A stretch of DNA of 64,000 nucleotides, from positions 2,480,001 through 2,544,000 of the forward strand of contig OZ243947.1 of NCBI GenBank assembly GCA_965214375.1, read 5' to 3'. The notes below the pieces were generated by a model that was given only the letters and a program-made list of their open reading frames with translations, did not search any database and was not told the origin of the DNA. Below are positions 55,922 through 64,000 of this stretch, piece after piece. The position numbers and the translations under genes are program-made. The stretch's first letter is position 1. Each line of letters begins with the position of its first letter. Source of the stretch: Endobugula sp965214375. GTDB lineage: Bacteria > Pseudomonadota > Gammaproteobacteria > Pseudomonadales > Cellvibrionaceae.

Positions 55922-56830
55922 TCTGTATTTTGTCTGTTGCCCAGTTTGGAAAAGACCGCAATACCGCTGAAGATCAATACGGCACCTACCAGATGGTAAA
56001 CAGACAAACCTTCGCCCAATAAGGCATAAGAGAGTAAGGCCGTAAAAAGTGGGATCAGGTGCAGAAAAACGCCGGCATTATTGGAGCCGATAAGTTCAAC
56101 GCCACGGTTCCAGCAAAGAAAAGCCACGACTGAAGAAAAGACCCCCAAAAATACCAAGGCACCAAAGACATCCGTGCTCCAACTACTGATGGGGTGTTGT
56201 CGATCACTGAATAATGACCAGATAATCAACACGATGACTCCCACAATCGTGGTGCTCAGTAGCAGACTTAATTGTGATAAACCTGCGGGTTTTTTGTTCA
56301 GTGCAATGGAGTAAATTGCCCAGGTCAGGCAGGCAATCAGCATTAATAAATCACCCGTGTAAAAATTTAACTGTAGTAATGTGGCGATATCGCCATGGCT
56401 GATTAATACGATAGCGCCACACAGGGAAAGGCACACACCACAGACGGTCAACAAACCCAAGGCTTCTCTATAATACAGCGTGTTGCCAATGACAATAAAT
56501 ACCGGGCATGTAGATAACAGTAATACGGCATTAACGGCGGTAGTCGTCTGTAGGGCTTCGTACATCAACGTTTGGAAGAGAGTGATACCAAATATACCGA
56601 GTAATACAATAAGGCGGAGGTGTTCAAATATCAGTTTGCGTTGTTTGTGTAATGTTTGCCAGCCTAGAGGAAGTAAGAACGCCAGTGCAATGACCCAGCG
56701 GGCCAAGTTGATATCACCTGCATCGACATGATCCTTTAACCAGCGACCGACAATGGCGTTTGCAGCCCAAGAAAGTGATGCAATGGATAGTAATAGGTAG
56801 GCTTGAGTGTTTGGCTTAAAAATACGACAT
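55903..56830 (-). pseudogene. EamA/DMT-family transporter with frameshift after the start
   Basis: Ten-TM drug/metabolite-type exporter. The open frame with a standard start begins only at a TTG (56706), which lacks the first helix. The same frame reads upstream through KPNTQAYLLLSIASLSWAANAIVGRWLKDH, clearly the missing TM1, to a stop near 56875, without an ATG, GTG or TTG in a good place. An ATG at 56828-56830 (ATG TCG TAT TTT) would join it if the T5 run (minus strand, 56818-56822) were T4. So a one-base insertion probably broke the gene at codon 5; a rare start is the alternative. EAMA landmarks such as GALVFLGVFSSVVAFLCWNRGVELIGS are intact. Confidence 0.72.
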
Positions 56831-57138
56831 CTCCCCGCGTCGGTCGCGCTGTTGTTGGATAAGAGTATATACAGGAATGATCAAAAATAATCCATTTGAT
56901 TGAAATTTCAGCAAACGTTACGCAGAGGAAATGCCTTTATAGGGGTTTCTGTTCTTGTCAGCATGGCTTAATTTCATTACCATGAGATGTCTTTCAGAAT
57001 AACAATAAGTAAAGATAACAATAAACATACATACAAAACGTAGACATTTTGCATAACTCCAAAGATAACCACCATGAGTTTTTGGATTAATGTACGTAAT
57101 GTCGTCTAGCAATTCACAAGCGAGGGGAGAATTGCGTT
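56831..57138. other. Intergenic region between EamA gene and petA
   Basis: 308 bases, AT-rich, with no convincing gene, hairpin or repeat. It must hold the petA promoter. A ribosome site GAGGGGAG lies about 8 bases before the petA ATG. Confidence 0.5.
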
Positions 57139-57741
57139 ATGACCGATGTTGTAGTAGTCAACCAAAGCCGGCGCCGTTTTTTAACTGCGGCAACGTCTGC
57201 TGTTGGTGCGGTTGGCGTAGTGGGTGCAGCAGTACCTTTCGTGGGTTCCTGGAACCCCAGTGCCAAAGCAAAAGCGGCGGGTGCTCCCGTAAAAGTCAAT
57301 CTGGCCAAGATCGAGCCCGGCCAGATGATTACCGAAGAGTGGCGTGGCAAGCCCGTTTATATTCTCCGACGTACGCCAGAAGCGCTTGAAAGCCTGAAAC
57401 AAGTCGAGGCTTTTGTCAGCGATCCGGCATCGGATAAGTCTATCCAGCCCGATTATGTGAAAGATACTGTCGGACGCTCCATCAAACCTGAATTTATGAT
57501 TGTGCTGGGGATATGTACTCATCTTGGTTGTGCCCCCAAGTTTATCCCTGAAGTCGGTGTTGCGGACTTGGGTGGTGACGAATGGCAGGGTGGATTCTTT
57601 TGCCCTTGTCACGGTTCCAAATTTGATCTGGCAGGCCGTGTTTATAAAGGGGTGCCTGCTCCACTCAATATGGAAGTTCCTCCTCACTCTTATGTCAACG
57701 ATACGGTCGTCGTGATTGGTGAAGATGGAGGTGCAGCCTGA
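57139..57741 (+). CDS. petA: Ubiquinol-cytochrome c reductase Rieske subunit
   Basis: A 200-residue iron-sulfur subunit of complex III. The N-terminal TAT-type signal/anchor (SRRRFLTAATSAVGAVGVVGAAVPF) and the two cluster boxes CTHLGC and CPCHGSKFD are present. The stop overlaps the start of the cytochrome b gene by one base. Confidence 0.98.
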   Translation: MTDVVVVNQSRRRFLTAATSAVGAVGVVGAAVPFVGSWNPSAKAKAAGAPVKVNLAKIEPGQMITEEWRGKPVYILRRTPEALESLKQVEAFVSDPASDKSIQPDYVKDTVGRSIKPEFMIVLGICTHLGCAPKFIPEVGVADLGGDEWQGGFFCPCHGSKFDLAGRVYKGVPAPLNMEVPPHSYVNDTVVVIGEDGGAA

Positions 57742-59966
57742 TGAATAGTTTAGTCAGTCTCGTTGATTGGATTGATCACCGTTTACCGATAAAGCGTGCT
57801 TGGGACACGCACATGGGCAAGTACTATGCCCCGAAAAACTTTAATTGTTGGTATTTTTTCGGCGTATTATCAATCCTGGTATTGGTTAACCAGTTGCTAA
57901 CAGGCATTTGGTTGGTGATGAGTTATGTCCCTTCTGCTGAAGAGGCCTTCGCGTCTGTTGAATATATTATGCGTGATGTTGAGTGGGGCTGGTTAATTCG
58001 CTATATGCATTCGACCGGTGCTTCTGCATTTTTTGTCGTTGTTTACCTGCATATGTTTCGCGGTTTGCTCTATGGTTCATACAAGGCCCCACGTGAGCTC
58101 GTATGGATTTTCGGTATGACCATTTATTTGGCGCTGATGGCTGAGGCCTTTATGGGCTACGTATTGCCTTGGGGGCAGATGTCTTATTGGGGTGCGCAAG
58201 TCATCGTATCGTTGTTTGGCGCTATTCCCTATATCGGTGAAGATTTGGTGCAGTGGATACGCGGGGACTACCTGATTTCAGGGATTACACTGAATCGCTT
58301 TTTCTCTTTGCATGTTATTGCCTTGCCCATTGTTATTTTGGCCCTGGTGGTTTTGCATATTTTGGCCTTGCACGAAGTGGGTTCCAATAATCCCGATGGG
58401 GTCAATATCAAAGAACATAAAGATGAAAATGGCGTGCCGCTTGATGGCGTACCTTTCCATCCGTACTACACCGTACATGATTTGGTGGGTATCACCGTAT
58501 TCCTGTTTGTCTTCTGCTTCATTATGTTCTTTATGCCAGAAATGGGCGGCTTCTTTCTGGAATATGCCAACTTTGAAGAGGCCAATAATCTAAAGACGCC
58601 TGAGCATATTGCGCCTGTTTGGTACTTCACCCCGTTCTATGCCATTTTGCGTGCGGTAACGATTGATTTGGGGGGGGTATTTACGGCGAAATTTTTGGGT
58701 TTTATTGCCATGGGGTCAGCAATTGCCATTTTATTTGTGTTGCCTTGGTTGGATAAGAGCCCTGTAAGGTCTATTCGCTACAAAGGCTGGCTACCAAAAA
58801 TCATGCTGTTATTGTTTGCGGCTATTTTTGTAATTTTGGGCTATTTGGGTGTGAAGTCGCCAACAGATGGTCGTACGGTACTGTCACAGATTGGTACCCT
58901 GTTTTACTTTGTCTTCTTTATCACCATGCCCATCTGGACCAATCCACACAGTCCCAGAGTAAAGTCTGTTCTTAATTGGATTATCTGTGGTGTATTGGCG
59001 GCAGGCATATTATTGATTTCCTATAACGCCAGAGAAATGAACGTCCCTTTCTTTGTTCATTTTTTTGGTATTTCATTAGCAGTATTAACAGCAGCATTAC
59101 CTGTATTGACCGCAAAAGATACGGTATTGCCAGAACCTACACGAACACAACCTAAAGGCTTGTCGCCCGGATTGGTCTGGTTGGGCGTGTTATTTTTTGT
59201 TCTGATGACGGTATTGCCAATTAAGGCAGTAGCTGCGGGTGGTGCTTTTGATTGTGGCTCGATTCCTTGTGATAAGTATAAAGCCGATGTAAACAATAAG
59301 CCCTCGTTACAAAGTGGCGCCAAATGGTTTATAAACTACTGCATGGGATGTCACTCGGCAAAGTTCTCACGTTATGAGCGAGTGGCTGATGATCTAGAGA
59401 TTCCCCATGATGTCATGATGAATAATCTCGTGTTCTCTGATCAAAAGATTGGTGAATTAATGAATATTTCCATGCGCTCAGAAGATTCCAAGGCCTGGTT
59501 TGGTGTCGTGCCACCTGATTTAACCTTAGTGGCACGTGTGCGTTCACCTGAGTGGCTATATACGTATTTGCGTAACTTTTATAAAGATCCTTCACGTCCA
59601 TTTGGTGTCAATAATCGCGTATTTGCCAATGTGGGTATGCCCCACGTTATGGCGGAACTGCAAGGCGTATTGGAGTGTGGCCCGGGACCAATGCTAAGCT
59701 CTGATGGTAAAGCTAAACGTACTTCTCTGGGTGAGATTGTTATCGATGAGGGCTGTGGCGCCCTCATTGAAGGCACTGAAACGGGGGTGATGAGCGCAGA
59801 GGAATTTGATCAGGCCATTTATGATTTGGTAAATTTTATCGAGTATCTGGGTGAGCCTGTTGCGGAACAGCGTAAGAAGATGGGTAAATTTGTCTTGCTC
59901 TTTTTGGTGGTTTTACTGGTGTTTACCTGCCTGTTGAACCGTGAATATTGGAAAGGTATCTACTAA
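57741..59966 (+). CDS. petBC: Cytochrome b-cytochrome c1 fusion of complex III
   Basis: One open frame of 741 residues covers two subunits normally separate in gammaproteobacteria. Residues 1 to about 410 are cytochrome b: paired heme His in YMHSTGASAFFVVVYLHMF and FFSLHVIALPIVILALVVLHILALHE, and the Qo motif as PVWY in IAPVWYFTPFYAI. Further hydrophobic segments (about 365-490) lead to a helix that resembles a c1 signal peptide (VLFFVLMTVLPIKAVAAGG). Cytochrome c1 follows with heme site CMGCHS, the axial Met region and a C-terminal anchor (FVLLFLVVLLVFTCLL). Signal cleavage after AVAA may separate the parts, as in the FbcH precursor of Bradyrhizobium. Confidence 0.93.
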   Translation: MNSLVSLVDWIDHRLPIKRAWDTHMGKYYAPKNFNCWYFFGVLSILVLVNQLLTGIWLVMSYVPSAEEAFASVEYIMRDVEWGWLIRYMHSTGASAFFVVVYLHMFRGLLYGSYKAPRELVWIFGMTIYLALMAEAFMGYVLPWGQMSYWGAQVIVSLFGAIPYIGEDLVQWIRGDYLISGITLNRFFSLHVIALPIVILALVVLHILALHEVGSNNPDGVNIKEHKDENGVPLDGVPFHPYYTVHDLVGITVFLFVFCFIMFFMPEMGGFFLEYANFEEANNLKTPEHIAPVWYFTPFYAILRAVTIDLGGVFTAKFLGFIAMGSAIAILFVLPWLDKSPVRSIRYKGWLPKIMLLLFAAIFVILGYLGVKSPTDGRTVLSQIGTLFYFVFFITMPIWTNPHSPRVKSVLNWIICGVLAAGILLISYNAREMNVPFFVHFFGISLAVLTAALPVLTAKDTVLPEPTRTQPKGLSPGLVWLGVLFFVLMTVLPIKAVAAGGAFDCGSIPCDKYKADVNNKPSLQSGAKWFINYCMGCHSAKFSRYERVADDLEIPHDVMMNNLVFSDQKIGELMNISMRSEDSKAWFGVVPPDLTLVARVRSPEWLYTYLRNFYKDPSRPFGVNNRVFANVGMPHVMAELQGVLECGPGPMLSSDGKAKRTSLGEIVIDEGCGALIEGTETGVMSAEEFDQAIYDLVNFIEYLGEPVAEQRKKMGKFVLLFLVVLLVFTCLLNREYWKGIY

Positions 59967-60024
59967 AATCCCTTACAGAATTTTACAGGCACACTCAGCC
60001 CTATCGTTTTATGTTAGAATACCG

Positions 60025-60056
60025 CGGGTCTGTAATTACAGACCCGTTCTTGTTTT
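60025..60056 (+). terminator. Perfect palindrome with T-rich tail before sspA
   Basis: CGGGTCTGTAATTACAGACCCG (two 11-base arms, no loop mismatch) followed by TTCTTGTTTTT. It lies 58 bases after the cytochrome gene and 38 before sspA. It can end the petABC transcript; it could equally sit in the sspA leader. Confidence 0.6.
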
Positions 60057-60083
60057 TGATTAAATAAATATTGAGGTGAATCA

Positions 60084-60716
60084 ATGGGTGTTGTCACTAA
60101 ACGCTCATCAATGACGTATTTTTCTGATGCTCAGGATCATTACAGTCATCGAGTCAGAATTGTGTTGGCAGAAAAGGGTGTAACCTACGATTTGGAAGAT
60201 ATCGACCCGGACAATCTTACCGAAGAAGTTCAGGAGTTGTCGCCTTACCAAAGATTGCCAGTGCTGCTTGATCGTGATCTGGTATTGTATGAGTCGAAAG
60301 TGATGATGGAATATCTGGACGAAAGATTCCCTCATCCGCCACTTTTGCCAGTTTATCCGGTGACCCGTGCCCAAAGCCGTTTGTGGATGTATCGTATTGA
60401 AAAGGACTGGTCGCCTTTGGTGGATATGTTGGCGGCCAATGACGACGACGAAGCGGTTGCCCAAGCGGCTAAAGCCCTAAAAGACAGTCTGGTTGCCATT
60501 GCGCCTATATTCTCTGAAAAGCCATTCTTTATGAGTGATGAATTTACTCTGGTTGATTGTTGTCTAGCCCCTGTGCTGTGGCGCCTGAAGTCTTTTGGCA
60601 TAAAACTGCCTAATACCCGGCAGACCAAACCGCTACATGAGTATATGGAACGCCTGTTCGAGCGTGAGGCCTTTCAGGAAAGCCTGACGGAACAGGAAAG
60701 AGAAATGCAAGCCTGA
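60084..60716 (+). CDS. sspA: Stringent starvation protein A
   Basis: A 210-residue GST-fold protein that binds RNA polymerase and acts in stress survival. RSSMTYFSDAQDHYSHRVRIVLAEKGV and the conserved SPYQRLPVLLDRDLVLYESKVMMEYLDERFPHPPL-type region are typical. sspB follows in the usual operon. Confidence 0.95.
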   Translation: MGVVTKRSSMTYFSDAQDHYSHRVRIVLAEKGVTYDLEDIDPDNLTEEVQELSPYQRLPVLLDRDLVLYESKVMMEYLDERFPHPPLLPVYPVTRAQSRLWMYRIEKDWSPLVDMLAANDDDEAVAQAAKALKDSLVAIAPIFSEKPFFMSDEFTLVDCCLAPVLWRLKSFGIKLPNTRQTKPLHEYMERLFEREAFQESLTEQEREMQA

Positions 60717-60769
60717 GCCATTTCTGCTAAGGTTAATAGGATACTTAATAGTTGACGGGAATATTATCT

Positions 60770-61162
60770 ATGTCCATGACCTCCAGCCGCCCTTACTTAG
60801 TGCGTGCCTTATACGACTGGATAATTGATAATCAATGTACACCTTATTTGCTGGTCAATGCCATGCATGAACAGGTGTCAGTGCCTCAGGATCATGTGAA
60901 CCCTGATGGCCAAATCGTGTTGAATATCTCTCCTACCGCCGTTAGCCAGCTTGTAATGGATGGAAAATGCCTCAGCTTCAGTGCCCGATTTGGTGGAGTT
61001 CCGACAGCTATTGACGTTCCGTATAAAGCGGTGATGGGGATTTACGCCAAAGAGCACCAACAAGGTATGATCTTTGAGCCAGAGCCGGATGACTTGCCTG
61101 ATCCGCCGGAGCCCTCTCAAACCGGTCTCAAACACCGCCCAAGATTAAAAGTGGTTAAATAA
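60770..61162 (+). CDS. sspB: ClpXP protease specificity factor SspB
   Basis: A 130-residue adaptor that delivers ssrA-tagged proteins to ClpXP. The N-terminal fold (RPYLVRALYDWIIDNQCTPYLLV) is followed by an acidic linker and the C-terminal ClpX-binding tail (HRPRLKVVK). The ATG at 60770 is chosen over a TTG upstream. Confidence 0.95.
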   Translation: MSMTSSRPYLVRALYDWIIDNQCTPYLLVNAMHEQVSVPQDHVNPDGQIVLNISPTAVSQLVMDGKCLSFSARFGGVPTAIDVPYKAVMGIYAKEHQQGMIFEPEPDDLPDPPEPSQTGLKHRPRLKVVK

Positions 61163-61169
61163 CTTATGA

Positions 61170-61754
61170 TTAAGAATCAGAGTTCACATATTCAAAGACT
61201 TTAACCACTTCCTGAACCCCGCCAATATTGCTGGCAACGCCCGTCACATAATCTGCTTCACTATTGGTCATGATGCCCATTAGATAAAGCACGCCATCTT
61301 CAACCTCAATTTTTATTTTACTGCTGTTAATGATGTCATCAGCAATAAAAACGGCTTTGACTTTAGCGGTTAGCCAAGTGTCATTGGTTTTTACTAATAG
61401 GGCAATATTTCCTTTTACCTGAATCTCGTTATAGACCTTGCGTACGGTATTGACGGTAGCAGCAGTTTGTTCGGCTAGCTGTTTTAATGCCGGATCGGTC
61501 ACTTGCCCTGTTAACAATAAAATATTGTTAAAGCTGGTAACCGTGATATTCGCTTCTTTAAGCGCAGGATCTGCTTTTCTAATGTTAACGCCAGCAATCA
61601 CTTCCAGTTGTTGATCATCCAAGTAGGTACCAAACGAGCGTTTACCGGGGTCGGGTTCAATGGGCTCGCTAGTCGTACTGTCTACAATGGTTGTACAGGA
61701 GGTTAGGGTGAAAACAAGTAACAACAGCAAGCGGGATAGGTATTGTGATTTCAT
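61170..61754 (-). CDS. dolP: Outer-membrane lipoprotein with two BON domains (DolP/YraP)
   Basis: About 194 residues from the ATG at 61752-61754. Lipobox LTSC after a hydrophobic signal, then two BON domains (LEVIAGVNIRKADPALKEANITVTSFNNILLLTGQV; TWLTAKVKAVFIADDIINSSKIKIEVEDGVLYLMGIM). DolP supports outer-membrane integrity. It is the last gene of lpoA-yraN-diaA-dolP. Confidence 0.92.
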   Translation of the reverse strand: MKSQYLSRLLLLLVFTLTSCTTIVDSTTSEPIEPDPGKRSFGTYLDDQQLEVIAGVNIRKADPALKEANITVTSFNNILLLTGQVTDPALKQLAEQTAATVNTVRKVYNEIQVKGNIALLVKTNDTWLTAKVKAVFIADDIINSSKIKIEVEDGVLYLMGIMTNSEADYVTGVASNIGGVQEVVKVFEYVNSDS

Positions 61755-61778
61755 AGGATATCCATAGTGTTTCAAAAA

Positions 61779-62372
61779 TTATTCGCTTGATGGACCGAAA
61801 AGTTGTTCGTCAATTAAATCGCACAAGCAAAAAAGAATCAATAAATGTACTTCATGGATGCGTGAGCGCGAGTCCAGAGGCACAAGAATTTCCTTATCAT
61901 TGACATCCAATAGTGCAGAAAGGTTTCCTCCACTGCGTCCACTGAGCGTTAATACATTCATGCCGCGTTCATGAGCTGCCTGCATGGCCTGTACCAGATT
62001 AGTGGGATTACCGCTGGATGAGATAATAACCAGTAGGTCACCCTCGCTACCCAAGGCTCGCACCTCTTTGGCAAAGATTTCATTAAAACTGCTTTCGTAA
62101 GCAATAGACGTTACATTCGTCAAATCACATCCAAGTGCAATAGCGGGCAAGCTGGGTCTTTCACGTTCGTACCGATGAATGAAATTATTGGTAAAAAGTT
62201 GTGCCAGAGCGGCAGAGGGACCATTACCACAAACCAGAATTTTGCCATTATTTAACAGGCAGTTGACGACTTTTTCACTGGCTTGAACAATATGTGGAAG
62301 CAACTGTTCGCTAGATTGAATTTTTGCTTCAACACTGGACTGGAAAATTTGATATACGCGTTCTTCAAACAT
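61779..62372 (-). CDS. diaA: DiaA/phosphoheptose isomerase-like SIS protein
   Basis: A 197-residue SIS-domain protein. ILVCGNGPSAALAQLFTNNFIHRYERERPSLPAIAL and DLLVIISSSGNPTNLVQAMQAAHERG are conserved in DiaA, which binds DnaA at the origin; GmhA is a close relative. The yraN/dolP context favours DiaA. Confidence 0.88.
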   Translation of the reverse strand: MFEERVYQIFQSSVEAKIQSSEQLLPHIVQASEKVVNCLLNNGKILVCGNGPSAALAQLFTNNFIHRYERERPSLPAIALGCDLTNVTSIAYESSFNEIFAKEVRALGSEGDLLVIISSSGNPTNLVQAMQAAHERGMNVLTLSGRSGGNLSALLDVNDKEILVPLDSRSRIHEVHLLILFCLCDLIDEQLFGPSSE

Positions 62373-62388
62373 GGGTTAACAACTGTGT

Positions 62389-62763
62389 TTAGTAAAAAGC
62401 ATTTTTTATCCATGTGATGTGATCATCTGTTAAAGCATCGATGGTTGTATCCGCATCAATACTGACAACGTCAAAGCGACTACTGACTTTTTCAGCGATA
62501 CCGTGGCGATTAAGAAAGTGGCGTGCAATGAAAATGATCCTCTGCCATTTGGTCTCAGAAACGCTATCAAAACCGCGGCCGAAATCACTCTTACTGCGGT
62601 ATTTTACTTCAATAAATACTAGCTGATTACCATCTTGCATAATCAGGTCAATTTCACCTCGACGGCAGTGATAATTTGCGGTGACAAAGTGTAAGCCTTG
62701 TTGTTGCAGATATTTTTTAGCAATTAACTCGGCTTGATTGCCTAATTCAGTCGTGCTTGTCAT
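62389..62763 (-). CDS. yraN: YraN family endonuclease-like protein (UPF0102)
   Basis: A 124-residue protein of the restriction-endonuclease fold. HCRRGEIDLIMQDGNQLVFIEVKYRSKSDFG carries the usual D-ExK pattern. No function is firmly known. It lies between lpoA and diaA. Confidence 0.9.
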   Translation of the reverse strand: MTSTTELGNQAELIAKKYLQQQGLHFVTANYHCRRGEIDLIMQDGNQLVFIEVKYRSKSDFGRGFDSVSETKWQRIIFIARHFLNRHGIAEKVSSRFDVVSIDADTTIDALTDDHITWIKNAFY

Positions 62764-62804
62764 TGTAGAAGTCCTTTTCGTTGTTTTGTCTGAGGGGCAG
62801 TATA

Positions 62805-64000
62805 TTACAAAGCCTGCTCACTGGATAGCATCAGCGTACGCAGCGCTTTAATTTCACCTTTAGAAATGGTTGCCCAAACCTGTTTACGTTGAATACGCTT
62901 GTTGTTCATGCTGAGTTGGCCGGTGGAACCATAAAGTTCATAGTTACCCAGACTTTGTAATTGTAACAGTCTGGGGTACAACAGAAAGCTGTCAGCTCCC
63001 AAAGCATATAAACGTTCGTACCCGGGAGTAATCGTAATATTATCCTTGATAAGTTCTTTTTCCTGGATGCTGTTGTTAATAATCCATGGTAGTGTGGTTA
63101 AGCGAATACCATTTAGATCAACATTTTTATCTTTGATGTCAAAGCTCGAGTAAATCTGGCTGGTTGCGTACACAGGGACATCGCCCGCATAGTGGAAGTT
63201 TAATGTCGGCTTGATCTGGCGCCCTTCCTTTGAGCGCGCCAGCAAAAATATCATATCAATATCTCTGCGGCGGCGTGGCTCAAATTCCAACGGTCGGCCA
63301 AATAACTTTTTCAGTGCCGATGCACGTTGTTTACTTTGAGTAATATTCAGCATCTGCTCAATGGACGTTGAAAAATTATCATTTTTATTAAATTGTGTTG
63401 TCGCAATAATTTTTCCACCGTATTGTTGCCAGCGCTCGGTAAACGCGCTGGCTGCACGTGTGCTCCAATTCGCACTGCTAGAGAGTACCAACGCATTACG
63501 ATGGCCCTCTCGCCATGCGCGGTCAGCTACCTGTAAGGCTTCATCTTCCAACGAAAGGCCAAATTGATAAAACGGTTGCTGTAGGCTGTTGTTGACGTCT
63601 TCCAGATAATTAAGTGCCAGTATCGGAACCGGTTTTGATACTTTTTGTTGTAAGGTTTCCACACGACTTTTTACAAGTGGCCCTATGACCAGATTGGCCC
63701 CATTAGTGACTGCTTGATCATAAATCGACTGGATGTCATTTTTACTGGTGTCATAAAAACGGATAGATGGACTATCGTAGTGTTGATCTTTGCTATTGTA
63801 ATAGGCAGCCATAAAGCCATCTCGAATAGCATGTCCGGCTTTTGTCAGTCTTCCTTGCAGTGGTAATAACAAGGCAATATGCTTGGGTTTGTTCTGCACA
63901 ATATTGGTAAGAGACTGAAGCTCTTCCGGTAATTGCTGGCTAGCAGGGTGTTGCGGATTGGAGACACTCCAATTGGCAATGGCATGTTGTTGTGCTTCGA
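62805..64000 (-). CDS. lpoA: Penicillin-binding protein activator LpoA, C-terminal part
   Basis: The frame is open to the window edge, so the N-terminal lipobox and TPR region lie outside. The visible part is the type-I periplasmic-binding fold: KHIALLLPLQGRLTKAGHAIRDGFMAAYY, then NLVIGPLVKSRVETLQ and RRRRDIDMIFLLARSKEGRQIKPTL. LpoA activates PBP1A from the outer membrane. A GTG at 63899 is not the true start, because upstream codons (WSVSNPQHPASQQLPEELQ) match the family. Confidence 0.93.
   Translation of the reverse strand, partial: EAQQHAIANWSVSNPQHPASQQLPEELQSLTNIVQNKPKHIALLLPLQGRLTKAGHAIRDGFMAAYYNSKDQHYDSPSIRFYDTSKNDIQSIYDQAVTNGANLVIGPLVKSRVETLQQKVSKPVPILALNYLEDVNNSLQQPFYQFGLSLEDEALQVADRAWREGHRNALVLSSSANWSTRAASAFTERWQQYGGKIIATTQFNKNDNFSTSIEQMLNITQSKQRASALKKLFGRPLEFEPRRRRDIDMIFLLARSKEGRQIKPTLNFHYAGDVPVYATSQIYSSFDIKDKNVDLNGIRLTTLPWIINNSIQEKELIKDNITITPGYERLYALGADSFLLYPRLLQLQSLGNYELYGSTGQLSMNNKRIQRKQVWATISKGEIKALRTLMLSSEQAL

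Noticed and set aside
1..64000. CRISPR arrays, tRNA genes, rRNA genes and phage genes
   Set aside because: No regularly spaced repeats, no cloverleaf signature and no phage structural genes were seen on reading both strands.

Overview
This window is chromosomal DNA of a moderately AT-rich gammaproteobacterium. The gene orders are of Pseudomonas/Cellvibrio type: hemA-prfA-prmC-moeB, gatCAB next to mreBCD, kdsD-kdsC-lptC-lptA-lptB-rpoN-ptsN-rapZ-ptsO, murA-hisG-hisD, rplM-rpsI, petABC-sspA-sspB and lpoA-yraN-diaA-dolP. There is no rRNA, no tRNA that I can see, and no CRISPR array.

Layout. 1-6416: a TPR lipoprotein (partial), hemA, prfA, prmC, moeB, a small membrane protein and rhlB, all apparently intact. 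6425-24382: an accessory block. It held an AfuABC/FbpABC-type ABC importer, a nearly complete Entner-Doudoroff set (zwf, pgl, edd, eda, gap), a cupin, a HAD phosphatase, a porin and a sensor kinase/response regulator pair. 24462-25718: a two-receiver protein with a degenerate GGDEF domain. 25715-50531: dense housekeeping genes for sulfate uptake, the Glu/Asp-tRNA amidotransferase, cell shape, LPS transport, sigma-54/PTS-Ntr, murein precursor and histidine synthesis. 50605-51924: a broken beta-helix protein. 52045-64000: degS, zapG, zapE, ribosomal proteins, an EamA transporter with a suspect start, the bc1 complex, stringent starvation proteins and the lpoA-dolP envelope cluster.

The main observation is that the 6.4-24.4 kb block is a coherent pathway caught in the act of decay. 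The parts read as: outer-membrane porin, ABC importer (possibly for hexose phosphates), Entner-Doudoroff catabolism, and control by a two-component system. Nearly every gene carries one inactivating lesion, and the porin carries two. The lesions are nonsense codons (TGA, TAA or TAG) in the binding protein, ATPase, edd, eda, porin and kinase; single-base deletions in zwf, pgl and gap; a Walker A Lys-to-Ile change in a second ATPase; and an insertion sequence in the response regulator. Housekeeping genes on both sides are open. This looks like recent, simultaneous loss of selection on one pathway, as expected in a young host-restricted or niche-shifted lineage.

The inserted element (22104-24025) is an IS1595-family transposon with 25-bp inverted repeats and an exact 8-bp target duplication. 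It carries a passenger gene with a P63C-type C-terminus. Removing the element and one repeat restores the response regulator frame exactly. Other points of interest are a single-frame cytochrome b-c1 fusion, an orphan mlaC without mlaFED, and missing hpf, maf/rng and tldD at loci where they usually sit.
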